Assembly (NCBI RefSeq): GCF_000178975.2
Contig: NC_015064.1
Location: 3,038,001 to 3,102,000 of the forward strand
Origin: Granulicella tundricola MP5ACTX9
GTDB lineage: Bacteria > Acidobacteriota > Terriglobia > Terriglobales > Acidobacteriaceae
DNA length: 64,000 bases
Reading direction: 5' to 3'
Of the stretch, positions 44,191-53,595 are shown piece by piece (the stretch's first letter is position 1; each line of letters starts with the position of its first letter). The translations under genes and the position numbers were made by a program. The notes under the pieces are model-generated. The model saw only the letters and a program-made list of their open reading frames with translations. It was not told the DNA's origin and searched no databases.

Positions 44191-44853
44191 ATGAATATTC
44201 AAGGCGTATTAATGACCCAGGAAAAACCGAATCCCGGCTTGTTCAAGCGGAACCCGCCGATCGCCGGCGAAGCCGAAGCCATCGAGGCGGCAAAGAACGG
44301 CGACCCGGACGCATTCTCAAAGCTCTACTCACTTCACAAACGCCGTGTCTATACGCTTTGCCTCCGCATGCTCGGAAATGTCTCAGAGGCAGAGGATATG
44401 ACGCAGGAAGCTTTCCTCCATCTCTTCCGGAAGCTCGGCAGCTTCCGCGGCGAAAGTGCTTTTTCCACCTGGCTTCATCGCCTGACCGTGAATCTGGTCT
44501 TGATGCACCTGCGCAAGAAGGGTCTGAATCTTGTTTCCTTGGAGGAGACGATCAGCCCGTCGGAAGAGGATGCGCCAAAACGGGACTTCGGAAGCCGTGA
44601 CCCAATGCTTTCAGGTTCTGTAGATCGAGTCGCACTGGAGCGCGCTGTCGCATCCTTGCCGCCCGGATATCGTATGGTCTTCGTTCTCCACGACGTGGAG
44701 GGATTTGAACATAACGAAATTGCTACCATGCTCGAGTGCTCCACCGGCAACAGTAAATCTCAGCTTCACAAAGCTCGTCTTAAGCTGCGTGAACTCCTGC
44801 GCGAGCAGGTATCATCCACCCAGCCTGCAGTCCTGAAAGAGGCCTCCGCATGA
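44191..44853 (+). CDS. RNA polymerase sigma factor, ECF-like (RpoE-type)
   Basis: A 220-aa sigma factor with region 2 (DAFSKLYSLHKRRVYTLCLR, then EAEDMTQEAFLHLFRKLGSF) and region 4 (VASLPPGYRMVFVLHDVEG, NEIATMLECSTGNSKSQLHK). It directs core polymerase to a dedicated promoter set. The start is uncertain between ATG at 44191 and ATG at 44212; the frame is also open upstream to a TTG. The stop overlaps the downstream gene as ATGA, typical for sigma/anti-sigma pairs. Confidence 0.92.
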   Translation: MNIQGVLMTQEKPNPGLFKRNPPIAGEAEAIEAAKNGDPDAFSKLYSLHKRRVYTLCLRMLGNVSEAEDMTQEAFLHLFRKLGSFRGESAFSTWLHRLTVNLVLMHLRKKGLNLVSLEETISPSEEDAPKRDFGSRDPMLSGSVDRVALERAVASLPPGYRMVFVLHDVEGFEHNEIATMLECSTGNSKSQLHKARLKLRELLREQVSSTQPAVLKEASA

Positions 44854-45170
44854 ACGACAAAGAGATTCCTGGCTCACAGAAGCCCATCGATGACACGACC
44901 ATCGCGGAGACTACCGAAGGATCCGCTTCCTACAGCGGTCAGCCCGACGATCTTCACGATCTGTTTGCAGTCCACGCATCGGCTAACCCCGATGAGGAAG
45001 ACCCGCTCGCTGCTCTTCGGAGCGATCCGAACTACTCCGCACTCATCCGTGATCTGGAATATATCGCCAAGCAGGCTCGCCTTCTGTTTGAACCTGCACA
45101 GGAAGCGCCAAGCGACGAAGTCTGGAACAAGATTCAGAGCCAGCTAGGGACCAAACTTCCCGAAGCGTAG
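44850..45170 (+). CDS. Small acidic protein coupled to the sigma factor
   Basis: A 106-aa acidic, soluble protein overlapping the sigma gene by 4 bases. It has no zinc-finger HxxxCxxC and no membrane helix, so it is not a standard ZAS or membrane anti-sigma; the middle (DPLAALRSDPNYSALIRDLE, then YIAKQARLLFEP) is helical. By position it may regulate the sigma factor. Family not recognised. Confidence 0.7.
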   Translation: MNDKEIPGSQKPIDDTTIAETTEGSASYSGQPDDLHDLFAVHASANPDEEDPLAALRSDPNYSALIRDLEYIAKQARLLFEPAQEAPSDEVWNKIQSQLGTKLPEA

Positions 45171-45187
45171 AGGATGGGCATCCCGGC

Positions 45188-45226
45188 GATCATCCATGAT
45201 CGTTTTGACAACGATCATGGGTGATC
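45188..45226. terminator. Bidirectional hairpin between converging genes
   Basis: GATCATCCATGATCGTT (45188-45204) pairs with AACGATCATGGGTGATC (45210-45226), one G-T wobble, loop of 5. It sits between converging gene ends (45170 and 45233). No strong U-tract. Confidence 0.6.
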
Positions 45227-45232
45227 CGACGG

Positions 45233-46846
45233 CTACCCCCGGATCACCGAATGCCCGAGACACATCTGAGCCGCTTCCAGCACAAGGCGGTCGACTAATC
45301 CAGATCCCCACTGACCTAAGAACCAGACTCCCCCGATAATCCTCTCCTGTGGGTGCCCGTCAGGGAAGAGCTGCAGCATCATCACACCGGCATGCTTGGC
45401 AAGACTCGCTTCCTTCTGGACTTCGTACCGCGCTGCCATCCTTCTCAGCCGATTCATCTGATATCTCATCTTGTTCGCGGAGACTTCGGCAGAACGCCCA
45501 AGACTCTCATCAAGAGATCCCAGATACCCCGTTAGGGATCCCAATTCCTCGTCTAGTGCGTTTCCTGCAGCCGCAATTTTGCGCTTGGCTTCGATAGGCA
45601 TGGCGCGAGCCCCTAGCCGCTGCGTCAACTCCTCAGGTGTCTTCGCATCGAAAAGGTCCTTTAAAGACACCTCATGTTGGCTCATCACGGTCTCTACCGC
45701 AGGGGCAATCATCGTTCCTGAGAACCTTGGCAGCACAGCAGGAAGTCGTCCCAGTATCCGTTCATAGAGCACCGCGCTTTGGGCAAAGTACGCAATCTCC
45801 GCTGGGCCGCCGATGTAAGCGGCGGTCGGAAGAATCGTATCTTGAAAAACCGGCCTTAGAAGCGCATTTGGACTAAAGCGCTCCGGCGTAGTCTCCAGAA
45901 TCTCAAGTAGCTCGGCAACGGAGTAAGTCCTCGCCCCAGACTTCCATCTCTCATCCGCCAGTCGTCTGAGCGGAAGGCGCTCCCCGGTTCGTTCATCGAC
46001 GAGAAAGAGCAACGAAGCGCCACTCTTCACCAGAACCTGAGCGTGATAACCCAGCCGCTCCAGTTCTTCTGTCCGAGCCAGCAATGCCCTCTCGAGTTCG
46101 TCAGCCCGCTCTATGGCAGCACGCAGAGCGCTCACTCCAAGAGCGTGGAAGCCCTGTCCGGCCGCATCCATCACGACCAGCCCGTACTCCTCGAAGATCC
46201 GCGTCATCAAGCGGGCAAAGGCCCCCGCAAGCGTGGCATCCGGTCTATAAAACTCTCGCAAGAGGTCGCAAACCGGAGCATATCCGAGGAGTTCGCTGGC
46301 TTGATCAAGGGCGTTCTCCACGCCGTCACCCAAAAGTATCTTCCCCACCTCGCCGCCGTGCCCGCGCAAACCAAGCCTGAGCGTCTCCAACTCCTTCTTC
46401 CCCGGCAGCGAGACCTGGTCAACCTCCGCTAGGTCATGATCCTCACTGGCAAGCCAGAACACAGGAACATGTGCTTTACCAGTGACTTTTTCCGCTTCTT
46501 TTGCACGGGCGATGGCAGTAGCAGCCTTCAGCAAGGTGAGCTGCGGCCCGCCAAACAGTCCAACCTGCTGCCCCGTCACGACCGCGTGCGCCCCGTTCCG
46601 AAGCCGCTCCACGTTCGCCAGGGCGGCGGCCCCACCACCAAACTCCCGGACCTGATCCTTCAGCAGGTCTGCAAGTCTGCTTGAATGGGCCACTCCAACC
46701 TCACGCCCCATCCATCCAGCACCCAGAGGTTCAGCGCCGTACCACCCCCGCAACGGCGTGTCCGCGTCTCCGCCCATGGCAAGGTAATCCCCATACAACT
46801 TGGAGATATGCGGCAGCACGCTCATCGGATAACACTCTGGGCTCAT
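45233..46846 (-). CDS. bshC: Bacillithiol cysteine-adding enzyme BshC
   Basis: A 537-aa BshC: VTGQQVGLFGGPQLTLLKA near residue 90 is the substrate-binding region, followed by VFWLASEDHDLAEVDQVSL and, at 340-360, YIGGPAEIAYFAQ. A C-terminal coiled-coil-like helix pair (KMRYQMNRLRRMAARYEVQ) and a final QERIIGGVWFLGQWG are as in the family. It joins cysteine to GlcN-malate, the last step of bacillithiol synthesis. AGGAG precedes the ATG at 46846. bshB1 is 45 kb away, so the pathway genes are dispersed. Confidence 0.94.
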   Translation of the reverse strand: MSPECYPMSVLPHISKLYGDYLAMGGDADTPLRGWYGAEPLGAGWMGREVGVAHSSRLADLLKDQVREFGGGAAALANVERLRNGAHAVVTGQQVGLFGGPQLTLLKAATAIARAKEAEKVTGKAHVPVFWLASEDHDLAEVDQVSLPGKKELETLRLGLRGHGGEVGKILLGDGVENALDQASELLGYAPVCDLLREFYRPDATLAGAFARLMTRIFEEYGLVVMDAAGQGFHALGVSALRAAIERADELERALLARTEELERLGYHAQVLVKSGASLLFLVDERTGERLPLRRLADERWKSGARTYSVAELLEILETTPERFSPNALLRPVFQDTILPTAAYIGGPAEIAYFAQSAVLYERILGRLPAVLPRFSGTMIAPAVETVMSQHEVSLKDLFDAKTPEELTQRLGARAMPIEAKRKIAAAGNALDEELGSLTGYLGSLDESLGRSAEVSANKMRYQMNRLRRMAARYEVQKEASLAKHAGVMMLQLFPDGHPQERIIGGVWFLGQWGSGLVDRLVLEAAQMCLGHSVIRG

Positions 46847-46933
46847 CTTTCTCCTGCTCCAACCATTACTGTATTAGACAACGTTTTGGATGCACTCCTT
46901 CATCCACCCGACGCAGAATGATACCGTACCCCC

Positions 46934-47569
46934 ATGGCCACCAAGACAAAGCTACCAATCAAACCCGTGAAGTCGACGAAAAGCGTTCCCCTTCCCTCTT
47001 CGTCCACGCCCTCCGCCACCAAGGCTCACATCCTTTCTTCAAAGGTCTCTTACAAGGGCAAGGTCTTTTCCGTGGTGACCGAGAAGGTCACTGAGCCCGG
47101 CGGAGTCACCAGCACGCGCGACATCGTCCGGCATAACGGCTCTGTTGTGATCCTGGCGATCGGTTCCCGAACAAACCCGGATACCGGTGCTCCAGAGCCC
47201 ACAGTCCTCATTGAGCGCCAGTACCGTCATGCCGCCGGTAAATTCCTTCTTGAGCTTCCTGCCGGCCGTATCGAACCCGGCGAGGCGCCCCTGGCCGCCG
47301 CCAAACGTGAACTGATCGAAGAAACCGGCTTCCGCGCCAAACGCTGGTCTCGTCTTGTCCGTTACTACGCCAGCCCCGGCTTTCTGGCCGAACACATGCA
47401 GGTCTTTCTCGCAGAAGAGATTCGAGAGGGCCTCGCTCAGCCGGAGGAGGACGAAAAGATTGACCTCCTCCACATCCCGCTTGCAGAGCTGCTGTCCATG
47501 ATCCGTGACGGCAAGATCGAGGATGCCAAGACTATGCTCGCCGTTCTTCTGTACACGTCCAAGCTCTGA
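46934..47569 (+). CDS. Nudix hydrolase (ADP-ribose pyrophosphatase-like)
   Basis: A 211-aa protein. The Nudix box GRIEPGE...REL.EE.G is intact (GRIEPGEAPLAAAKRELIEE and TGF). SVVILAI and VLIERQYRHAAGKFLLELPA are the usual NudF/ADP-ribose pyrophosphatase flanks. It hydrolyses ADP-ribose or a related nucleoside diphosphate. The first 30 residues (MATKTKLPIKPVKSTKS) are a basic, Ser-rich extension. Confidence 0.93.
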   Translation: MATKTKLPIKPVKSTKSVPLPSSSTPSATKAHILSSKVSYKGKVFSVVTEKVTEPGGVTSTRDIVRHNGSVVILAIGSRTNPDTGAPEPTVLIERQYRHAAGKFLLELPAGRIEPGEAPLAAAKRELIEETGFRAKRWSRLVRYYASPGFLAEHMQVFLAEEIREGLAQPEEDEKIDLLHIPLAELLSMIRDGKIEDAKTMLAVLLYTSKL

Positions 47570-47682
47570 TAATCGGTCAGTAATCCATCCCTCGCCAAAA
47601 TAGATTTGCGGTTAGGCGACGACCGCCCAATCGAGTCATAATCGTAGGAGCGGCTACCCTGCTGTGGCCGCTCTTCTATCTT

Positions 47683-49437
47683 ATGGACAACATCTCTCTC
47701 GCTCGACTCCTGGACGAAACCGCCTCACTGCTCGAAATCGACGGTGCTGACATTTTCCGCATCCGGTCGTACCGTCGGGCGGCCGAGGCGGTCGAACAAC
47801 AGACCACCCAGCTTGCAACGCTGGCGACCCCGGAAGCCGACCCCAAGGCACTCCTCGCCATCGCAGGCATTGGTAAAGCGATGGCGGCCAACATTCGCGA
47901 CCTGGTTGCCACCGGTTCAATGCCTCTTCGCGAAGAACTTTTGCAAAAGTACCGGCCCACCATGCTTGAACTCCTCCGCCTGCCTGGGATGGGGCCCAAG
48001 ACAGTTGCCCTGGTCTGGTCCGCGCTTCAGGTCTCAAACATAGATGAGTTGGAAGCAGCCGCCAAGGCAGGCCACCTGGCCGCCCTGCCCCGCATGGGCG
48101 AAAAGTTTACCGTCAAGCTCCTCAAAGGAATTGAGGATCATCGCAAGAACTCCTCCCGCTTTCGCATCGATCAAGCCCGCGACTACGCCGAAAAGATCTC
48201 GCAGCTCATCCTCGCCTTCCCCGGCATCGATCAGGTCACCCCCGCCGGATCTCTTCGCCGCGGACGCGAGACCGTAGGCGACCTTGACCTTCTGGCAACC
48301 GGCCCAGCCTGCGAGCCGGATGTAGTCGCCTCCGCCGTAGAGCACGTCGCTACCCTCCCGCTCATCGACAAGCTCATGGCTCGCGGGCAGAACAAAGTCA
48401 CGTTTACCCTCCGGAACAACCTGCAGGTCGACGTCCGTCTGCTACCCCGCTCAAGCTACGGCGCCGCCCTGCAATACTTCACCGGCTCCAAGCATCACAA
48501 CGTCGCGCTTCGTCAGCGTGCGATCAAACGAGGAATGACCCTTTCGGAGTACGCACTGCTTCGGCTCGAGGACAATAAAATCATCGCCTCCGAATCAGAA
48601 GAGGCCATCTACAACGCACTTGACCTGGACTTCATTCCACCCGAACTCCGTGAGAATTGCGGAGAACTGGAAGCAGCTGCCAATCACACCTTGCCCCAGC
48701 TCATCACCCTGGCGGACCTGCATGGCGACGTTCACATGCACACCTCTGAAACCGACGGGACTTACACCATCCGCGAGATGGCAGAGGCCGCCATCCTTCG
48801 GGGCCGCCGCTATATCGCCATCACAGACCACTCAAAAAACCTGGCGATGACCAATGGCATGAACGATGAGCGGGCTCTCGCCCACGCCGCCCGCGTCCGG
48901 CAAGTGAATCAGGAGATGGAAGGTCGTATCCACATCTTTACAGGGATCGAGTGCGACATCCTGGGCGAGGGTGAGATGGATCTCACCGATGAGACCTTGG
49001 CACAACTCGACATCGTGATCGCCAGCGTCCATAGCAAGTTCGACCAGCCGATCGAGGTGATGACGGCTCGCGTTCTCCGCGCAATTGAAAACCCTTACGT
49101 TCGCATCCTCGCCCATCCAACCGGACGCAAGCTCCTTCGCCGCGATCCTTACAAGATCGACCTGGAGCAGATCTTCCGAAGAGCCTCGGAGCTGGGCGTA
49201 GCGGTCGAGCATAACGCGGCTCCCGCCCGCACGGACCTCTCCGACTCGCATATGCGCCTGGCAAAATCGCTTGGCTGCAAGATAGTCGTCAACACAGATG
49301 CTCATGCAACCGACGAACTCGACCACATGCAACACGGTATAGTCCAGCTTCGGCGCGCCTGGCTGACTTCGGCCGATGTCATCAACACCGCTCCAACCCC
49401 GGAAGACTTCCTCGCAAGTCTCCGCCCCCGGCCATAA
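47683..49437 (+). CDS. polX: DNA polymerase X with PHP domain
   Basis: A 584-aa PolX. Helix-hairpin-helix motifs (LPGMGPKTVALVWSAL, LPRMGEKFTVKLLKG) bind DNA; the polymerase site has AGSLRRG (188-194), with catalytic Asp200, Asp202 and Asp250. From residue 345 a PHP domain (DLHGDVHMHTSETDGTY, His351/His353; YIAITDHSKNLAMTN; GIECDILGEGEMDLTDE) adds a metal-dependent 3'-5' exonuclease or phosphoesterase. Acts in repair, probably base-excision or end processing. Full length, no missing catalytic residue seen. Confidence 0.96.
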   Translation: MDNISLARLLDETASLLEIDGADIFRIRSYRRAAEAVEQQTTQLATLATPEADPKALLAIAGIGKAMAANIRDLVATGSMPLREELLQKYRPTMLELLRLPGMGPKTVALVWSALQVSNIDELEAAAKAGHLAALPRMGEKFTVKLLKGIEDHRKNSSRFRIDQARDYAEKISQLILAFPGIDQVTPAGSLRRGRETVGDLDLLATGPACEPDVVASAVEHVATLPLIDKLMARGQNKVTFTLRNNLQVDVRLLPRSSYGAALQYFTGSKHHNVALRQRAIKRGMTLSEYALLRLEDNKIIASESEEAIYNALDLDFIPPELRENCGELEAAANHTLPQLITLADLHGDVHMHTSETDGTYTIREMAEAAILRGRRYIAITDHSKNLAMTNGMNDERALAHAARVRQVNQEMEGRIHIFTGIECDILGEGEMDLTDETLAQLDIVIASVHSKFDQPIEVMTARVLRAIENPYVRILAHPTGRKLLRRDPYKIDLEQIFRRASELGVAVEHNAAPARTDLSDSHMRLAKSLGCKIVVNTDAHATDELDHMQHGIVQLRRAWLTSADVINTAPTPEDFLASLRPRP

Positions 49438-49537
49438 ATTGGTCTGGCACTGAAGTCGTATAGGGATCTTGCCGATAGACCGGTAACTTGAGTGCAGTCG
49501 ACGATTCCGACTTCACCGAATCACGGGACGGTCAAAC

Positions 49538-49978
49538 ATGCTTTCGGCACTCTCTGCTCTACGTACCTCTGAACTACTCAGTAATCTGAATACCGCCTCG
49601 ACCAGCACCTCGGGCACCGGGAGCGCGGCCTCCACGGCCTCCGTTAGCAACTCTTCGCTCTCGACATCGGACCTCGACGCCCCCAGCAGCAGCGCGTCCT
49701 CCCCGCTTTCCAAAGACACCGTTCAGCTCCTCAAGGATCTCGCCGTCGGCAATGTTTCTGCAGCAAAGTCAGACATAGCCAGACTCCAGAAGGACCTCAA
49801 AGCCCAGGACGGCTCCTCGTCTTCCTCATCTTCAAGCGACAATGCCCTGAACAAGCTTCTGACCAGCATCTCCAAATCACTTGATGCCGGAAGCACCAGC
49901 GATGCGCTCTCGACACTCGCCGGCTACCTCATTCAGACAGGAAACACTTCCGGTTCCATCATCGACACGACCGCATAA
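49538..49978 (+). CDS. Ser/Thr-rich protein of unknown function
   Basis: A 146-aa low-complexity protein: Ser-rich runs (a stretch SSSSSSSS near residue 93) and Ala/Leu helices (SKDTVQLLKDLAVGNVSAAK, ALNKLLTSISKSLDAGS). No signal peptide, no known domain. Followed directly by a strong terminator. Structural or secreted roles are only guesses. Confidence 0.6.
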   Translation: MLSALSALRTSELLSNLNTASTSTSGTGSAASTASVSNSSLSTSDLDAPSSSASSPLSKDTVQLLKDLAVGNVSAAKSDIARLQKDLKAQDGSSSSSSSSDNALNKLLTSISKSLDAGSTSDALSTLAGYLIQTGNTSGSIIDTTA

Positions 49979-49994
49979 AATCATTCTGACGGCC

Positions 49995-50032
49995 AAAGGG
50001 CGCTCATCCAGACATCTGGATGAGCGCCCTTT
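49995..50032. terminator. Strong terminator between converging genes
   Basis: AAAGGGCGCTCATCCAGA (49995-50012) and TCTGGATGAGCGCCCTTT (50015-50032) pair perfectly over 18 bp with a 2-base loop, then CTTTATCT on the + strand. It ends the Ser-rich ORF and may serve the TonB receptor gene from the other side. Confidence 0.9.
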
Positions 50033-50049
50033 CTTTATCTCGCCTCCCG

Positions 50050-52713
50050 TTAGAAGTGGAACGCGATCTCCCCCGTTATGGTGCGCGGTGAGACATAGTG
50101 AGTTCCGGAGAAGGTTGAAAGGAAGTTATACAACGCGTACTTGTTCGTCACATTGATGGCCGTCAAACGGGCGCCGATCCGGTAACGGTCTCCACCAAAT
50201 CGAATGATCTGATCATCACCCATCTGCATGTCGAACAAGTTACGATTCGCAATCCGCTGCGGATGATGGTCATCGTCTTCAGTTCCTGGAGCAGGGATAT
50301 TGATCAGCTTGGAGGTCAGCCCCGCCGCATCGCAGATAGAAAAACCATTGATCTGCGTTGCATGAACCCCGTCGCACACCAGACCGGCCTGAAACTCCTC
50401 ATCAGCGGTCAGGCTGCTTAGATCGATCGCAGGCTTTCCATTCAACGTAAGCGGATTCCCGTTGGCATCGAAGGAATATCCACCGCAGGCACTGTTCGGG
50501 TCCGTCACGTTGTAGCAAGGCGTAGATCCAGCCACGAGCCCGCTGTCGAACTTCCAATTGAACGAATAGTAGAGGCTCTTCCGGAACGGCATCTTGTATT
50601 CCAGGTGAGTCGTCTGATTGAACCGCTCGTCATGATCGATCCGGAATGGGAACCCGCCTGGTGCTCCAACCGTCGCGCCCACCCCTCCGATCTGCGGATT
50701 GAAGAACCGAGCCGCAACCGAGGACATGGTAACCCGCGCCGTGAGACCTTTTACCTCAGTGAGCGTTCCACTGAGCGAAAAGCCCGGAATCTTCGAGTTA
50801 TGCCATTCGATTGGAAACGTGATCGGCGTAGCTCCCAGAACGCTGAAGTCATATGCGTTGTGCGTGTATTTCGTAATATAGTCGCCGCTGAACACGAAAT
50901 GATGTCCGATGCTCTGTTGCAGTCCGGCGTGGAACTCGTTGCGAAATCCAGGGTTGAAAGGCGCTGGATTGCAGGGTCCAAGCGTCAGAAACACCGCCTG
51001 GATCACGGGATTCAAACAGCCTTGGCTTGAGAGCACCAGGTTCTCATTGAACGGCGTCTCTTGCGTGCGCGCATACGAAACTCGCAGAACGGTTCCCGTC
51101 TGCTTGATGTTGTATGAGATCCCGACGCGAGGCTCGGCCTGCCGCTGGACGCTGAGCCCGTTGTAGAAATCTCCTCGCAAACCAAGATTGAAGAGCCAAT
51201 GCCCGGCAGTGATCTGGTCTTGCCCGTATAGCGCCAGCTGTTTTACATCCGTCTGTCCGTGATACGCATAGGTCGTTCCACCACGGGTCAGGTCGTAAGG
51301 CGCAAGGACCGGATTGAAGTTCGCTCCCGCCGGATCGTTCAGCGTCGGATCGACCAGACCAATCTGATCATTCTCGCGCAGGAAGGTCTGCTCATACATA
51401 CCGCCGAACTTGATGTTTTGATGCCCCTTCACATAAGAAATATCAGAGTGAACTCCAGCGTTCGTCAATGATCGCTGCTGTGCCACCGCCTCCTGCTGAA
51501 TCGGACCAAGATCCGCAAGCATATTGTTGCTGGGATAGTAGTTATAGGCATCACGACGGATGTACGGAGCAAAGTTGAACACTGTCGTATCACTGATCAA
51601 GCGTGTATACGTTGGAGCGATATCGAACGTTTCAATCTTGGACCGTTGATCGGTTGCCCCAGGAGTCATGCCGTTCTGAAAATATCCTAATTGCGTGTCA
51701 TAACTATTTGGCGTCTGGAACCATGAGCGCGTGTACTGAAGATTCGTATGAATCGAGGAGACAGGGCTTAACTGAAAATCCACCCGGTCAAACAGATTCT
51801 CTTCATTCCCCTTATCGTGATACACCGCAAACTCCGGTGCATCCAGAAACCTGCCGGACTCCAGCACATTCGCAGCAAAGAAGTTCCCAAAATTCTTCGT
51901 TCCGTAAGCCAGGTCGACACCGATGTTGCTTGTACCGAAGCTTCCATAGGAGAGGCTTACCGTTCCCGTGGGTCGGCTCACTCCTTGACCTGAACGAGTA
52001 GTCCCCACAATCACGAGGCTTGTCTTATCCCCATACTCCGCAGGTGGAGCCCCTTCAATCACTTCAAGCGATTGAATCGCCGCAGCCGGCACCTGATTCG
52101 AAAACACCTTGCTCTGCTGATCCGTGATCGGCTGCCCGTCGATACTGAACGAAACCTCGTTGTGATCTCCCAGGCCATGCAACAGCCCATTCGAGTCAGC
52201 AGCCACACCTGGCGACAACTCCGTCACAATCGAGCTCAACTCTGAACTCGGGGACTCGACGGGAAGCCGTTCGATCGTCGAGCGATCGATATCCGTATGA
52301 AAGTGCGGATCATTCTCCAGGAGATCTGGGGACGTCTCCACCGTCACACTGGTCGCTGAACCCGCAACCCTGAGGCTGATCGGGATCATCAGCGGCAGCG
52401 CACTCTCGACCTCGATATTCTGCGCCGCCAATGCGAAGCCGCCGCTCGTCACGGAGAGCCTGTAAGGGTTGAATGGAACGTTGTAAAAGCGAAACTGTCC
52501 GGTCTCATCGGCTTTGGCCGTCCGTGTATACCCACTGACGGGATTCTCGAGAACAACAACCGCCCCCGGAAGGGCCGCGCCCATGGGATCTTTGACCACT
52601 CCATTCACGGTGCCGGAGCTGCTCTGCCCTAATGCCAGAGCTGTAAACAGGCCTGGAATGATGCCGAGCGCATAGGTGGTTGAGGTGAAACGACTGAACT
52701 GAAATCTTTGCAT
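50050..52713 (-). CDS. TonB-dependent receptor with N-terminal carboxypeptidase-regulatory-like domain
   Basis: An 887-aa outer-membrane protein. Signal near ALGIIPGLFTALALGQ; residues about 33-115 are a carboxypeptidase-regulatory-like beta sandwich (GTVNGVVKDPMGAALPGAVV); about 140-240 the plug (VSFSIDGQPITDQQSK, SLEVIEGAPPAEYGDKTSLV); the rest a 22-strand barrel ending in Phe (GEIAFHF). It imports a scarce solute powered by TonB. Substrate unknown; the small CPLC/HIH protein upstream hints at a metal, by context only. Confidence 0.92.
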   Translation of the reverse strand: MQRFQFSRFTSTTYALGIIPGLFTALALGQSSSGTVNGVVKDPMGAALPGAVVVLENPVSGYTRTAKADETGQFRFYNVPFNPYRLSVTSGGFALAAQNIEVESALPLMIPISLRVAGSATSVTVETSPDLLENDPHFHTDIDRSTIERLPVESPSSELSSIVTELSPGVAADSNGLLHGLGDHNEVSFSIDGQPITDQQSKVFSNQVPAAAIQSLEVIEGAPPAEYGDKTSLVIVGTTRSGQGVSRPTGTVSLSYGSFGTSNIGVDLAYGTKNFGNFFAANVLESGRFLDAPEFAVYHDKGNEENLFDRVDFQLSPVSSIHTNLQYTRSWFQTPNSYDTQLGYFQNGMTPGATDQRSKIETFDIAPTYTRLISDTTVFNFAPYIRRDAYNYYPSNNMLADLGPIQQEAVAQQRSLTNAGVHSDISYVKGHQNIKFGGMYEQTFLRENDQIGLVDPTLNDPAGANFNPVLAPYDLTRGGTTYAYHGQTDVKQLALYGQDQITAGHWLFNLGLRGDFYNGLSVQRQAEPRVGISYNIKQTGTVLRVSYARTQETPFNENLVLSSQGCLNPVIQAVFLTLGPCNPAPFNPGFRNEFHAGLQQSIGHHFVFSGDYITKYTHNAYDFSVLGATPITFPIEWHNSKIPGFSLSGTLTEVKGLTARVTMSSVAARFFNPQIGGVGATVGAPGGFPFRIDHDERFNQTTHLEYKMPFRKSLYYSFNWKFDSGLVAGSTPCYNVTDPNSACGGYSFDANGNPLTLNGKPAIDLSSLTADEEFQAGLVCDGVHATQINGFSICDAAGLTSKLINIPAPGTEDDDHHPQRIANRNLFDMQMGDDQIIRFGGDRYRIGARLTAINVTNKYALYNFLSTFSGTHYVSPRTITGEIAFHF

Positions 52714-52877
52714 AGAGACACAACTCCGGTCTGCTGCGGAAGCAGACGAGTGGGAAGCGACTTGGCTTTCCTTCGCTCAAGCGCGCACGAAGGCGCGACT
52801 GCTGATCATGAGAGTTGACCGTGAACCTGCGTCACACGCGGCGCAAACACGCTCAACTCATAAGCTTGGCAAGAAAA

Positions 52878-53249
52878 TTAATTGACCAAAGCGAATGGAG
52901 GGGGCCTGCTAAAGAGCTGAAAATACTGCTCACCCAAACCGTCATAGGTCACGGATGTGAAAAAACGCTGTTCAGTGGGAGCTTCGCCAATTGCTCCGCT
53001 TCCCTGACTTGAGGTCAAGGCAGAGTGCATGCCTACGCAGAGAGGACAGGCCGCCTCACTGCCCGGCAGCGAAGCGCCATCGGCCTGTGCCTCTAATTGC
53101 CCTGGCTGATGCGGAAGCCAATCGCTATGGATGTGCGAAGCCTGGGCAGTGCTCGCCAACAGGATGAGCAGTATCCCCGCAAACGTAACCCACCGCAGCC
53201 ACAGAGAAGGAGTGGACGGCAGCGAGGCGCGTTGGGGCATTCTTGACAA
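52878..53249 (-). CDS. Small exported protein with HIH and CPLC motifs
   Basis: A 123-aa protein with one N-terminal hydrophobic helix (VTFAGILLILLASTAQ). After it come SHIHSDWLPH and CPLCVGMHSAL, residues that could bind a metal, and a C-terminal YFQLFSRPPPFALVN. The pattern recalls DUF2946-like proteins. 164 bases upstream of the TonB receptor, same strand. Function not established. Confidence 0.65.
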   Translation of the reverse strand: MSRMPQRASLPSTPSLWLRWVTFAGILLILLASTAQASHIHSDWLPHQPGQLEAQADGASLPGSEAACPLCVGMHSALTSSQGSGAIGEAPTEQRFFTSVTYDGLGEQYFQLFSRPPPFALVN

Positions 53250-53595
53250 AGGGTGACTGGCTCAACTCAACTCTATCACCGCTAATGCGCAAGCACTATT
53301 GATAAGAAATAGATAATTTTGCCCCGAACATTCTTGTCTTGGCCAACATTCACAAGCTCTGTCCATTTTGGAACTACAACTTTCCCCATTGAGCGCTAAC
53401 ACAAAAGTTGGTTTGCACGGAAATTCGGCGCGTGCCATGCTTAGTCAAACGACTCTATAAGTTGAATCGAATTCTCACTTTGCAGAACAACCTCCGGCTC
53501 TGAGGGAGTTTCCTCAATCGGTTGTAATGCGCCTGTAGCCCTGTGTCATCACAATCTGTCCTAGGTACCTAAAAGACGATCCTGGGAGTTCCTGC
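53250..53595. other. Gene-free stretch upstream of the secreted GH-A-like gene
   Basis: 346 bases, more AT-rich than the flanks, lying between divergent genes, so it should hold two promoters. I see no clear -35/-10 pair, hairpin or RNA gene. GGGAG lies 8 bases before the ATG at 53596. Confidence 0.5.
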
